Below are positions 47,110 through 61,214 of a DNA stretch of 64,000 bases, piece by piece. Source of the stretch: Pholis gunnellus (Eukaryota > Chordata > Actinopteri > Perciformes > Pholidae); assembly GCA_910591455.2 (NCBI GenBank), contig OU342804.1, forward strand, positions 9,927,133 through 9,991,132, given 5' to 3'. How positions within the stretch are numbered: the first letter of the stretch is position 1; each line of letters begins with the position of its first letter. The notes under the pieces were generated by a model. It ran no database searches. It was not told where the DNA came from and worked only from the letters and a program-made list of their open reading frames with translations. A program made the position numbers and the translations under genes.

Positions 47110-49969
47110 TATTATTATTATTCTTCCGATTATTTTTCATGTTTCGTCGCAAAAAGGAGGTGCTTGGGATTCTGGCAACATTTTGAAATTTTGCACGCAA
47201 GCCAGAATTTGTGAAAATTGCAGTCTGATTGGGGTGTCCAGCTGCGTTTTGAAATATTGGCTCGCTAGCGCCCCCTATTGAGTAGCCCCAACATTGGGTT
47301 TCACCTAGCTGTATGAAATTTGCTAGGTATGTGGAACGTGATGGGGCGTACAAAAAATCCTCTTGGAATTTTTCACTAAACCAAACAGGAAGTCGGCCAT
47401 TTTGAAGTGTATGACGTTTTTGGACCGTTTCAAGGCATCATACTTTAACGAACTCCTCCTAGAGATTGAACCCGATCGACTTCAGACTTGGTCAGTATGC
47501 TCTTGAGACCTTGGCAGTGAAATGTTACTCAAAGATCAAAAAGTTATCGTACTATGTATCCGTGGCGTGGCGTCAAAAAAACACCATTCGCCATGAAAAA
47601 GGAAGTAGTTGTAACTCGGCCGTACATTGTCTAATCTGCTCCAAATCTCTCATATGTCATATCATCCCGACTCAGAACACATCTATATGAAAATTTTGAA
47701 TCATAGTAAGAGCGCCACCTATTGGCAACTGGAAGTTGTACGTTTTGTACATTGACATCCTGCTCCTCACAGATTAATCAGATCCCTCTCAAATGTTGCC
47801 AGGAAAGCCTTAAGACCTTGATCATGCTTCATTGTGAAGATTGTAAGAAGTTGTCGAAGGGCGGCGACGTAGCGGCTCGGCGAATTTCGATCCTTCGCCA
47901 TGAACGAATAAACTGATGTAACTCGACTCCACATCATCAGATCTTAACCAGATTTCACATGTTTGATTAGACTCCAGGCCTGAAGACATCTGCAGGCCAA
48001 TTTTTAATCATAGTCATAGCGCCACCTACTGGTAACAGTAAGTTAAAGACTTTATACTTTGCCTTGTTTCTCTTAGTAGGTAAATCAGATCAACATCAAA
48101 CTACTTCCACACAAATGTAAGAAGTTCATAATGCCAGTTCATGAAGCTTTTGATGTTTCGTCAAACGCCGTTGCCGTGGCGACGCAGTCTTCGCCGTGAA
48201 AAACGAAGGTCGTTTTGAGAGGCTTAAAAAGCTCGAAACATAAGCAAACTCTGCACGCAGATTACAAGCCCAAAATGTAGTTATATAATATGATTTTATT
48301 CATTCAGAGTGGCAAATCGGCTCAATAGCGCCCCCTACAACATTTCGACGAAGCAGCCCTCGCACTACGTTTCACATAGACTTACACAATTTGGTGGGCA
48401 CATGTATAACATGTGGACTTAAATAAAAGTCTCTTGGGACCATGCTCTAAACCCAACCGGAAGTCACCCATTTTGAATTTATTTTGAATTTCTAGTGTCG
48501 TTTTTGTCATTTCCAGGCGCTGCACTTTAACGAACTCCTCCTAGGGAAATAATCGAATCAACTTCAAAATTGGTCAGTACAATCTAAAGACCTTTGTGAT
48601 GAAAAGTTACTCAAAGCTTGTAGTTTCGTGAAAAGCTGTTGCCATGGCAACGCATTCTTCGCCATGAAAATTGAAGGTGTTTTTGAGGGGCTAAAACTGC
48701 TCAAAACATAACAAAACTTGTCAAACACATTTAAAATCATGAATGTAGTTATCTGATGTGACTTTAATGTGTCAGAGTGGCAAGTCGGCTCAATAGCTCC
48801 CCCTACAATATTTCGCCGATGCAGCCCTCGCAGTACGTCTCACCTAGATGTATACAAATTGGGAAGCAGGTGTATCTCATATAGACTTAAAAAAAGGTCT
48901 TAGGGGTCTAAGCTCTAAACCCAACCAGAAGTCAGCCATTTTGAATTTTGTATGAATTTATAGCGTCGTTTGTGCAATTTCCAGGCGCTCTACTTTAACG
49001 AACTCCTCCTAGGGAATTAATCAGATCAACTTAGAATTTGGTCGGAACAATCTCAAGACCTTAGTTATTAAAAGTTACTAAAAGCTTTAGGTTTCATCAA
49101 ACGACGTGGATTTGGTGTGGCAGCCATTTTACATGGTTCACCATCATCCATCAAGCTGTTGTAACTCTACTGTACTTTGTCAAAACTGTCCCAAACTTGA
49201 CATGGTTGTTGACTGTCATGACTTTAGGACTTCTGCATGCCAATATTAACTCATAGTCATAGCGCCACCTACTGATAAGCACGGACGTAAGCAGGATTCT
49301 ATAATTACAGCGGACCAAACACTGAACTTATTAAAAGGGTTTGTGGGCACACCATGAGAAAAAGACTTCTCTGATCTAAATATGTGCAAACTAAGATGCT
49401 TGGAGAGCAAAAGTTAGATAACAGTGGGTTTTCAAACCATGTCAGTCGACATTAGTATAAATGATCTGTCCAGAGCTTCTACTTGAGAATCAGGTTAAAT
49501 GTCACAATGAATGCTTCACAAAACAGTCTAAAGTTACAGAAGAGCTTAAAAAGAAAATGGTGTTAAATTAAAGTGTTCAAGTAAAAGCAAATGATACTAC
49601 TGTTTTCTTAACTTTCATGTAAGTCCAAATAAAATCAGAACACTGCAGGGAGTTGAACCCCATCCCAGTAAACTGACAGTCTGTTATGTTACTAACCCTG
49701 AAGCGCATTCACGCACATTCATTTTCTTGATGATCTTAACAGGCTTTCATTTATGATTGTATTGGAGGTACCCTCAACACATTTGAGGCTTAAGACCTGT
49801 CAACGCGATCTTGTTACGCTGCTGGTCGACGCAGGAAATATCATCTAACTCATGCACGCAGTGTTTGATGGTCACAGAAACGCACGGCAGCGTCCTCCAG
49901 AGTCCTGCCAGTACCCTCGACGTGCGTGAATGTGCGAGGGCCCGGTCAATGCTGCTTGCAGCTTTAATG
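47110..49969. repeat. Array unit 7 (2.85 kb type)
   Basis: Begins with the longer start variant ATTCTTCCGATTATTTTTCATG (also in the units at 49969 and 63506), probably the less deleted form of the unit start. It ends at GCAGCTTTAAT, directly before the five-fold motif cluster. Confidence 0.9.
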
Positions 49970-49976
49970 TTTATTA

Positions 49977-50280
49977 GGGCCCGAGCACCGACGTAGTCGG
50001 AGCGGAGGACCTATTGTAATCGTAATGTTTATTAGGGCCCGAGCACCGACGTAGTCGGAGCGGAGGACCTATTGTAATCGTAATGTTTATTAGGGCCCGA
50101 GCACCGACGTAGTCGGAGCGGAGGACCTATTGTAATCGTAATGTTTATTATTAGGGCCCGAGCACCGACGTAGTCGGAGCGGAGGACCTATTGTAATCGT
50201 AATGTTTATTATTATTATTAGGGCCCGAGCACCGACGTAGTCGGAGCGGAGGACCTATTGTAATCGTAATGTTTATTATT
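49977..50280 (+). repeat. Five tandem copies of a 58-bp hairpin-forming GC-rich motif
   Basis: The motif starts GGGCCCGAGCACCGACG, holds the inverted repeat CCGAC-GTA-GTCGG and ends GTAATCGTAATGTTT plus ATT units. Copies start at 49977, 50035, 50093, 50154 and 50221 (periods 58, 58, 61 and 67). The period grows only by whole ATT triplets towards the right, and the last copy runs into a longer ATT tract. Single copies occur at 58300 and 63517, and a partial one at window position 1. Confidence 0.95.
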
Positions 50281-53141
50281 ATTATTATTATTCTTCCGAT
50301 TATTTTTCATGTTTCGTCGCAAAAAGGAGGTGCTTGGGATTCTGGCAACATTTTGAAATTTTGCACGCAAGCCAGAATTTTTGAAAATTGCAGTCTGATT
50401 GGGGTGTCCAGCTGCGTTTTGAAATATTGGCTCGCTAGCGCCCCCTATTGAGTAGCCCCAACATTGGGTTTCACCTAGCTGTATGAAATTTGGTAGGTAT
50501 GTGGAACGTGATGGGGCGTACAAAAAATCCTCTTGGAATTTTTCACTAAACCAAACAGGAAGTCGGCCATTTTGAAGTGTATGACGTTTTTGGACCGTTT
50601 CAAGGCATCATACTTTAACAAACTCCTCCTAGAGATTGAACCCGATCGACTTCAGACTTGGTCAGTATGCTCTTGAGACCTTGGCAGTGAAATGATACTC
50701 AAAGATCAAAAAGTTATCGTACTATGTATCCGTGGCGTGGCGTCAAAAAAACACCATTCGCCATGAAAAAGGAAGTTGTTGTAACTCGGCCGTACATTGT
50801 CTAATCTGCTCCAAATCTCTCATATGTCATATCATCCTGACTCAGAACACATCTATATGAAAATTTTGAATCATAGTAAGAGCGCCACCTATTGGCAACT
50901 GGAAGTTGTACGTTTTGTACTTTGACATCCTGCTCCTCACAGATTAATCAGATTCCTCTCAAATGTTGCCAGGAAAGCCTTAAGACCTTGATCATGCTTC
51001 ATTGTGAAGATTGTAAGAAGTTGTCGAAGGGCGGCGACGTAGCGGCTCGGCGAATTTCGATCCTTCGCCATGAACGAATAAACTGATGTAACTCGACTCC
51101 ACATCATCAGATCTTTACCAGATTTCACATGTTTGATTAGACTCCAGGCCTGAAGACATCTGCAGGCCAATTTTTAATCATAGTCATAGCGCCACCTACT
51201 GGTAACAGTAAGTTAAAGACTTTATACTTTGCCTTGTTTCTCTTAGTAGGTAAATCAGATCAACATCAAACTACTTCCACACAAATGTAAGAAGTTCATA
51301 ATGCCAGTTCATGAAGCTTTTGATGTTTCGTCAAACGCCGTTGCCGTGGCGACGCAGTCTTCGCCGTGAAAAACGAAGGTCGTTTTGAGAGGCTTAAAAA
51401 GCTCGAAACATAAGCAAACTCGGCACGCAGATTACAAGCCCAAAATGTAGTTATATAATATGATTTTATTCATTCAGAGTGGCAAATCGGCTCAATAGCG
51501 CCCCCTACAACATTTCGACGAAGCAGCCCTCGCACTACGTTTCACATAGACTTACAAAATTTGGTGGGCACATGTATAACATGTGGACTTAAATAAAAGT
51601 CTCTTGGGACCATGCTCTAAACCCAACCGGAAGTCACCCATTTCGAATTTATTTTGAATTTCTAGTGTCGTTTTTGTCATTTCCAGGCGCTGCACTTTAA
51701 CGAACTCCTCCTAGGGAAATAATCGAATCAACTTCAAAATTGGTCAGTACAATCTAAAGACCTTTGTGATGAAAAGTTACTCAAAACTTGTTGTTTCGTG
51801 AAAAGCTGTTGCCGTGGCAACGCATTCTTCGCCATGAAAAATGAAGGTGTTTTTGAGGGGCTAAAAATGATCAAAACATAACAAAACTTGTCAAACACAT
51901 TTAAAATCATGAATGTAGTTATCTGATGTGACTTTAATGTGTCAGAGTGGCAAGTCGGCTCAATAGCGCCCCCTACAATATTTCGCCGATGCAGCCCTCG
52001 CAGTACGTCTCACCTAGATGTATAAAATTTGGGAAGTAGGTGTATCACATATAGACTTAAAAAAAGGTCTTAGGGGTCTAAGCTCTAAACCCAACCAGAA
52101 GTCAGCCATTTTGAATTTTGTATGAATTTATAGTGTCGTTTGTGCAATTTCCAGGCGCTCTACTTTAACGAACTCCTCCTAGGGAATTAATCAGATCAAC
52201 TTAGAATTTGGTCAGAACTATCTCAAGACCTTAGTGATTAAAAGTTACTAAAACCTTTAGGTTTCATCAAACGACGTGGATTTGGTGTGGCAGCCATTTT
52301 ACATGGTTCACCATTATCCATCAAGCTGTTGTAACTGGACTGTACTTTGTCAAAACTGTCCCAAACTTGACATGCTTGATGACTGTCATGACTCTAGGAC
52401 TTCTGCATTTCAATATTAACTCATAGTCATAGCGCCCCCTACTGATAAGCACGGACGTAAGCTGGATTCTATAACTACAGCGGCCCAAACACTGAACTTA
52501 TTAAAAGGGTTTGTGGGCACACCATGAGAAAAAGACTTCTCTGATCTAAATATGTGCAAACTAAGATGCTTGGAGAGCAAAAGTTAGATAACAGTGGGTT
52601 TTCAAACAATGTCAGTCGACATTAGTATAAATGATCTGTCCAGAGCTTCTACTTGAGAATCAGGTTAAATGTCAGAGTGAATGCTTCAGACTACAATCTT
52701 ATGTTGCAGAAGAGCTTAAAATGAAAACAGTGTTAAATTAATGTGTTCATGTAATAGCACATGATTCTACTGTTTTGTTAACTTTCATCTAAGTCCAAAT
52801 CCAATCAGCAGGACACTGCAGGGAGTTGAACCCCATCCCAGTAAACTGACAGTCTGTTATGTTACTAACCCTGAAGCGCATTCACGCACATTCATTTTCT
52901 TGATGATCTTAACAGGCTTTCATTTATGATTGTATTGGAGGTACCCTCAACACATTTGAGGCTTAACACCTGTCAACGCGATCTTGTTACGCTGCTGGTC
53001 GACGCAGGAAATATCAGCTAACTCATGCACGCAGTGTTTGATGGTCACAGAAACGCACGGCAGCGTCCTCCAGAGTCCTGCCAGTACCCTCGACGTGCGT
53101 GAATGTGCGAGGGCCCGGTCAATGCTGCTTGCAGCTTTAAT
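50281..53141. repeat. Array unit 8 body (follows the five-fold motif)
   Basis: Starts with ATTCTTCCGATTATTTTTCATG, then a normal body with two ~470-bp sub-repeats. It shares the TTTAACAAACTCC and GAAATGATACTC variants with units 1 and 11. Confidence 0.9.
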
Positions 53142-55988
53142 TATTATTATTATTATTATTTTTACTCTTTTGTCGCAAAAAGGAGGTGCTTGGGATTCTG
53201 GCAACATTTTGAAATTTTGCACGCAAGCCAGAATTTGTGAAAATTGCAGTCTGATTGGGGTGTCCAGCTGCGTTATGAAATATTGGCTCGCTAGCGCCCC
53301 CTATTGAGTAGCCCCAACATTGGGTTTCACCGAGCTGTATGAAACTTGGTAGGTATGTGGAACGTGATGGGGCGTACAAAAAATCCTCTTGGAATTTTTC
53401 ACTAAACCAAACAGGAAGTCGGCCATTTTGAAGTATATGACGTTTTTGGACCGTTTCAAGGCATCATACTTTAACGAACTCCTCCTAGAGATTGAACCCG
53501 ATCGACTTCAGACTTGGTCAGTATGCTCTTGAGACCTTGGCAGTGAAATGTTACTCAAAGATCAAAAAGTTATCGTACTATGTATCCGTGGCGTGGCGTT
53601 AAAAAAACACCATTCGCCATGAAAAAGGAAGTTGTTGTAACTCGGCCGTACATTGTCTAATCTGCTCCAAATCTCTCATATGTCATATCATCCTGACTCA
53701 GAGCACATCTATATGAAAATTTTGAATCATAGTAAGAGCGCCACCTATTGGCAACTGGAAGTTGTACGTTTTGTACTTTGACATCCTGCTCCTCACAGAT
53801 TAATCAGATCCCTCTCAAATGTTGCCAGGAAAGCCTTAAGACCTTGATCATGCTTCATTGTGAAGATTGTAAGAAGTTGTCGAAGGGCGGCGACGTGGCG
53901 GCTCGGCGAATTTCGATCCTTCGCCATGAACGAATAAACTGATGTAACTCGACTCCACATCATCAGATCTTTACCAGATTTCACATGTTTGATTAGACTC
54001 CAGGCCTGAAGACATCTGCAGGCCAATTTTTAATCATAGTCATAGCGCCACCTACTGGTAACAGTAAGTTAAAGACTTTATACTTTGCCTTGTTTCTCTT
54101 AGTAGGTAAATCAGATCAACATCAAACTACTTCCACACAAATGTAAGAAGTTCATAATGCCAGTTCATGAAGCTTTTGATGTTTCGTCAAACGCCGTTGC
54201 CGTGGCGACGCAGTCTTCGCCGTGAAAAACGAAGGTCGTTTTGAGAGGCTTAAAAAGCTCGAAACATAAGCAAACTCTGCACGCAGATTACAAGCCCAAA
54301 ATGTAGTTATATAATATGATTTTATTCATTCAGAGTGGCAAATCGGCTCAATAGCGCCCCCTACAACATTTCGACGAAGCAGCCCTCGCACTACGTTTCA
54401 CATAGACTTACACAATTTGGTGGGCACATGTATAACATGTGGACTTAAATAAAAGTCTCTTGGGACCATGCTCTAAACCCAACCGGAAGTCACCCATTTT
54501 GAATTTATTTTGAATTTCTAGTGTCGTTTTTGTCATTTCCAGGCGCTGCACTTTAACGAACTCCTCCTAGGGAAATAATCGAATCAACTTCAAAATTGGT
54601 CAGTACAATCTAAAGACCTTTGTGATGAAAAGTTACTCAAAGCTTGTTGTTTCGTGAAAAGCTGTTGCCGTGGCGACGCATTCTTCGCCATGAAAAATGA
54701 AGGTGTTTTTGAGGGGCTAAAAATGCTCAAAACATAACAAAACTTGTCAAACACATTTAAAATCATGAATGTAGTTATCTGATATGACTTTAATGTTTCA
54801 GAGTGACAAGTCGGCTCGATAGCGCCCCCTACAATATTTCGCCGATGCAGCCCTCGCAGTACGTCTCACCTACATGGATATAAATTGGGAAGTAGGTTTA
54901 TTACATATAGACTTAAAAAAAGGTCTTAGGGCTCTAAGCTCTAAACCCCACCAGAAGTCAGCCATTTTGAATTTTGTATGAATTTATAGCGTCGTTTGTG
55001 CAATTTCCAGGCGCTCTACTTTAACGAACTCCTAGGAAATTAATCAGATCAACTTAGAATTTGGTCAGAACAATCTCAAGACCTTAGTGATTAAAAGTTA
55101 CTAAAAGCTTTAGGTTTCATCAAACGACGTGGATTTGGTGTGGCAGCCATTTTACATGGTTCACCATCATCCATCAAGCTGTTGTAACTCAACTGTACTT
55201 TGTCAAAACTGTCCCAAACTTGACATGCTTGTTGACGGTCATGACTTTAGGACTTCTGCATGCCAATATTAACTCATAGTCATAGCGCCACCTACTGATA
55301 AGCACGGACGTAAGCAGGATTCTATAATTACAGCGGCCCAAACACTGAACTTATTAAAAGGGTTTGTGGGCACACCATGAGAAAAAGACTTCTCTGATCT
55401 AAATATGATCAAACTAAGATGCCTGGAGAGCAAAAGTTAAACAGTGGATTCTCAAACCATGTCAGTAGGCATTAGTATAAATGATCTGTCCAGAGCGTCT
55501 ACCTGAGAATCAGGTTAAATGTCACAATGAATGCTTCACAAAACAGTCTAAAGTTACAGAAGAGCTTAAAAAGAAAACGGTGTTAAATTAAAGTGTTCAA
55601 GTAAAAGCAATTGATACTACTGTTTTCTTAACTTTCATGTAAATCCAAATAAAATCAGGACACTGCAGGGAGTTGAACCCCATCCCAGTAAACTGACAGT
55701 CTGTTATGTTACTAACCCTGAAGCGCATTCACGCACATTCATTTTCTTGATGATCTTAACAGGCTTTCATTTATGATTGTATTGGAGGTACCCTCAACAC
55801 ATTTGAGGCTTAAGACCTGTCAACGCGATCTTGTTATGCTGCTGGTCGACGCAGGAAATATCATCTAACTCATGCACGCAGTGTTTGATGGTCACAGAAA
55901 CGCACGGCAGCGTCCTCCAGAGTCCTGCCAGTACCCTCGACGTGCGTGAATGTGCGAGGGCCCGGTCAATGCTGCTTGCAGCTTTAAT
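53142..55988. repeat. Array unit 9 (2.85 kb type)
   Basis: Complete unit without the GC-rich motif. One sub-repeat join shows a 3-base loss in the conserved GAACTCCTCCTAGG box (about 55027). Confidence 0.9.
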
Positions 55989-58288
55989 TATTATTATTAT
56001 TATTATTTTTACTCTTTTGTCGCAAAAAGGAGGTGCTTGGGATTCTGGCAACATTTTGAAATTTTGCACGCAAGCCAGAATTTGTGAAAATTGCAGTCTG
56101 ATTGGGGTGTCCAGCTGCGTTATGAAATATTGGCTCGCTAGCGCCCCCTATTGAGTAGCCCCAACATTGGGTTTCACCGAGCTGTATGAAACTTGGTAGG
56201 TATGTGGAACGTGATGGGGCGTACAAAAAATCCTCTTGGAATTTTTCACTAAACCAAACAGGAAGTCGGCCATTTTGAAGTATATGACGTTTTTGGACCG
56301 TTTCAAGGCATCATACTTTAACGAACTCCTCCTAGAGATTGAACCCGATCGACTTCAGACTTGGTCAGTATGCTCTTGAGACCTTGGCAGTGAAATGTTA
56401 CTCAAAGATCAAAAAGTTATCGTACTATGTATCCGTGGCGTGGCGTTAAAAAAACACCATTCGCCATGAAAAAGGAAGTTGTTGTAACTCGGCCGTACAT
56501 TGTCTAATCTGCTCCAAATCTCTCATATGTCATATCATCCTGACTCAGAGCACATCTATATGAAAATTTTGAATCATAGTAAGAGCGCCACCTATTGGCA
56601 ACTGGAAGTTGTACGTTTTGTACTTTGACATCCTGCTCCTCACAGATTAATCAGATCCCTCTCAAATGTTGCCAGGAAAGCCTTAAGACCTTGATCATGC
56701 TTCATTGTGAAGATTGTAAGAAGTTGTCGAAGGGCGGCGACGTGGCGGCTCGGCGAATTTCGATCCTTCGCCATGAACGAATAAACTGATGTAACTCGAA
56801 TCCACATCATCAGATCTTTACCAGGTTTCACATGTTTGATTAGACTCCAGGCCTGAAGACATCTGCAGGCCAATTTTTAATCATAGTCATAGCGCCACCT
56901 ACTGGTAACAGTAAGTTAAAGTCTTTATACTTTGCCTTGTTTCTCTTAGTAGGTAAATCAGATCAACATCAAACTACTTCCACACAAATATAAGAAGTTC
57001 ATAATGCCAGTTCATGAAGCTTTTGATGTTTCGTCAAACGCCGTTGCCGTGGCAACGCAGTCTTCGCCGTGAAAAACGAAGCTCATTTTGAGAGGCTAAA
57101 AAAGCTCGAAACATAAGCAAATTCTGTACGCAGATTACAAGCCCAAAATGTAGTTATATAATATGCTTTTATTCGTTCAGAGTGGCAAATCGGCTCAATA
57201 GCGCCCCCTACAACATTTCGCCGAAGCAGCCCTCGCACTACGTTTCACATAGATTTCCAAAATTTGGTGGGCACATGTGTCACATGTGGACTTAAATAAA
57301 AGTCTCTTGGGACCATGCTCTAAACCCAACCGGAAGTCACCCATTTTCAATTTATTTTGAATTTCTAGTGTCGTTTTTGTCATTTCCAGGCGCTGCACTT
57401 TAACGAACTCCTCCTAGGGAAATAATCGAATCAACTTTAAAATTGGTCAGTACAATCTAAAGACCTTTGTGATGAAAAATTACTCAAAACTTGTTGTTTC
57501 GTGAAAAGCTGTTGCCGTGGCAACGCATTCTTCGCCATGAAAAATTAAGGTGTTTTTGAGGGGCCAAAAATGCTCAAAACATAACAAAACTTGTCACACA
57601 CATTTAAAAGCGTGAATGTAGTGATCTGATGTGATTTTAATGCTTCAGAGAGGCAAGTCGGCTCGATGGCGCCCCCTACAATATTTAGACGATTCAGCCC
57701 TCGCAGTACGTCACACCTAGATGTATAAAATTTGGGAAGTAGGTGTATCACATACAGACTTAAAAAAAGGTCTTAGGGGTCTAAGCTCTAAACCCAACCA
57801 GAAGTCAGCCATTTTGAATTTTGTATGAATTTATAGTGTCGTTTTTTTACAAGTTACAGAAGAGCTTAAAAAGAAAACGGTGTTAAATTAAAGTGTTCAA
57901 GTAAAAGCAAATGATACTACTGTTTTCTTAACTTTCATGTAAGTCCAAATAAAATCAGGACACTGCAGGGAGTTGAACCCCATCCCAGTAAACTGACAGT
58001 CTGTTATGTTACTAACCCTGAAGCGCATTCACGCACATTCATTTTCTTGATGATCTTAACAGGCTTTCATTTATGATTGTATCGGAGGTACCCTCAACAC
58101 ATTTGAGGCTTAAGACCTGTCAACGCGATCTTGTTACGCTGCTGGTCGACGCAGGAAATATCATCTAACTCATGCACGCAGTGTTTGATGGTCAAAGAAA
58201 CGCACGGCAGCGTCCTCCAGAGTCCTGCCAGTACCCTCGACGTGCGTGAATGTGCGAGGGCCCGGTCAATGCTGCTTGCAGCTTTAAT
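55989..58288. repeat. Array unit 10 (short type, 2.3 kb)
   Basis: Has the same internal join (GTCGTTTTTTTACAAGTTAC, about 57838-57857) as units 0 and 12, so the three descend from one deletion. It is nearly identical to positions 30-2330. Confidence 0.9.
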
Positions 58289-61214
58289 TATTATTATTAG
58301 GGCCCGAGCACCGACGTAGTCGGAGCGGAGGACCTATTGTAATCGTAATGTTTATTATTATTATTATTATTATTATTTTTACTCTTTTGTCGCAAAAAGG
58401 AGGTGCTTGGGATTCTGGCAACATTTTGAAATTTTGCACGCAAGCCAGAATTTGTGAAAATTGCAGTCTGATTGGGGTGTCCAGCTGCGTTATGAAATAT
58501 TGGCTCGCTAGCGCCCCCTATTGAGTAGCCCCAACATTGGGTTTCACCGAGCTGTATGAAATTTGGTAGGTATGTGGAACGTGATGGGGCGTACAAAAAA
58601 TCCTCTTGGAATTTTTCACTAAACCAAACAGGAAGTCGGCCATTTTGAAGTGTATGACGTTTTTGGACCGTTTCAAGGCATCATACTTTAACAAACTCCT
58701 CCTAGAGATTGAACCCGATCGACTTCAGACTTGGTCAGTATGCTCTTGAGACCTTGGCAGTGAAATGATACTCAAAGATCAAAAAGTTATCGTACTATGT
58801 ATCCGTGGCGTGGCGTCAAAAAAACACCATTCGCCATGAAAAAGGAAGTTGTTGTAACTCGGCCGTACATTGTCTAATCTGCTCCAAATCTCTCATATGT
58901 CATATCATCCTGACTCAGAACACATCTATATGAAAATTTTGAATCATAGTAAGAGCGCCACCTATTGGCAACTGGAAGTTGTACGTTTTGTACTTTGACA
59001 TCCTGCTCCTCACAGATTAATCAGATCCCTCTCAAATGTTGCCAGGAAAGCCTTAAGACCTTGATCATGCTTCATTGTGAAGATTGTAAGAAGTTGTCGA
59101 AGGGCGGCGACGTAGCGGCTCGGCGAATTTCAATCCTTCGCCATGAACGAATAAACTGATGTAACTCGACTCCACATCATCAGATCTTTACCAGATTTCA
59201 CATGTTTGATTAGACTCCAGGCCTGAAGACATCTGCAGGCCAATTTTTAATCATAGTCATAGCGCCACCTACTGGTAACAGTAAGTTAAAGACTTTATAC
59301 TTTGCCTTGTTTCTCTTAGTAGGTAAATCAGATCAACATCAAACTACTTCCACACAAATGTAAGAAGTTCATAATGCCAGTTCATGAAGCTTTTGATGTT
59401 TCGTCAAACGCCGTTGCCGTGGCGACGCAGTCTTCGCCGTGAAAAACGAAGGTCGTTTTGAGAGGCTTAAAAAGCTCGAAACATAAGCAAACTCGGCACG
59501 CAGATTACAAGCCCAAAATGTAGTTATATAATATGATTTTATTCATTCAGAGTGGCAAATCGGCTCAATAGCGCCCCCTACAACATTTCGACGAAGCAGC
59601 CCTCGCACTACGTTTCACATAGACTTACACAATTTGGTGGGCACATGTATAACATGTGGACTTAAATAAAAGTCTCTTGGGACCATGCTCTAAACCCAAC
59701 CGGAAGTCACCCATTTTGAATTTATTTTGAATTTCTAGTGTCGTTTTTGTCATTTCCAGGCGCTGCACTTTAACGAACTCCTCCTAGGGAAATAATCGAA
59801 TCAACTTCAAAATTGGTCAGTACAATCTAAAGACCTTTGTGATGAAAAGTTACTCAAAACTTGTTGTTTCGTGAAAAGCTGTTGCCGTGGCAACGCATTC
59901 TTCGCCATGAAAAATGAAGGTGTTTTTGAGGGGCTAAAAATGATCAAAACATAACAAAACTTGTCAAACACATTTAAAATCATGAATGTAGTTATCTGAT
60001 GTGACTTTAATGTGTCAGAGTGGCAAGTCGGCTCAATAGCGCCCCCTACAATATTTCGCCGATGCAGCCCTCGCAGTACGTCTCACCTAGATGTATAAAA
60101 TTTGGGAAGTAGGTGTATCACATATAGACTTAAAAAAAGGTCTTAGGGGTCTAAGCTCTAAACCCAACCAGAAGTCAGCCATTTTGAATTTTGTATGAAT
60201 TTATAGTGTCGTTTGTGCAATTTCCAGGCGCTCTACTTTAACGAACTCCTCCTAGGGAATTAATCAGATCAACTTAGAATTTGGTCAGAACTATCTCAAG
60301 ACCTTAGTGATTAAAAGTTACTAAAACCTTTAGGTTTCATCAAACGACGTGGATTTGGTGTGGCAGCCATTTTACATGGTTCACCATTATCCATCAAGCT
60401 GTTGTAACTGGACTGTACTTTGTCAAAACTGTCCCAAACTTGACATGCTTGATGACTGTCATGACTCTAGGACTTCTGCATTTCAATATTAACTCATAGT
60501 CATAGCGCCCCCTACTGATAAGCACGGACGTAAGCTGGATTCTATAAATACAGCGGCCCAAACACTGAACTTATTAAAAGGGTTTGTGGGCACACCATGA
60601 GAAAAAGACTTCTCTGATCTAAATATGTGCAAACTAAGATGCTTGGAGAGCAAAAGTTAGATAACAGTGGGTTTTCAAACCATGTCAGTCGACATTAGTA
60701 TAAATGATCTGTCCAGAGCTTCTACTTGAGAATCAGGTTAAATGTCAGAGTGAATGCTTCAGACTACAATCTTATGTTGCAGAAGAGCTTAAAATGAAAA
60801 CAGTGTTAAATTAATGTGTTCATGTAATAGCACATGATTCTACTGTTTTGTTAACTTTCATCTAAGTCCAAATCCAATCAGCAGGACACTGCAGGGAGTT
60901 GAACCCCATCCCAGTAAACTGACAGTCTGTTATGTTACTAACCCTGAAGCGCATTCACGCACATTCATTTTCTTGATGATCTTAACAGGCTTTCATTTAT
61001 GATTGTATTGGAGGTACCCTCAACACATTTGAGGCTTAACACCTGTCAACGCGATCTTGTTACGCTGCTGGTCGACGCAGGAAATATCAGCTAACTCATG
61101 CACGCAGTGTTTGATGGTCACAGAAACGCACGGCAGCGTCCTCCAGAGTCCTGCCAGTACCCTCGACGTGCGTGAATGTGCGAGGGCCCGGTCAATGCTG
61201 CTTGCAGCTTTAAT
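58289..61214. repeat. Array unit 11 (2.9 kb, one GC-rich motif at its start)
   Basis: Single motif copy at 58300, then an ATT tract and the TTTTTACTCTTTTGTCG start. The body shares the CCAACTTGACATGCTTGATGAC and CATAGCGCCCCCTACTGATAAG variants with unit 8, marking common descent. Confidence 0.9.

Noticed and set aside
49977..50280. CRISPR-like array (five regularly spaced repeats)
   Set aside because: The whole period is repeat with no unique spacers, and the setting is a eukaryotic genome. It is a tandem motif cluster.
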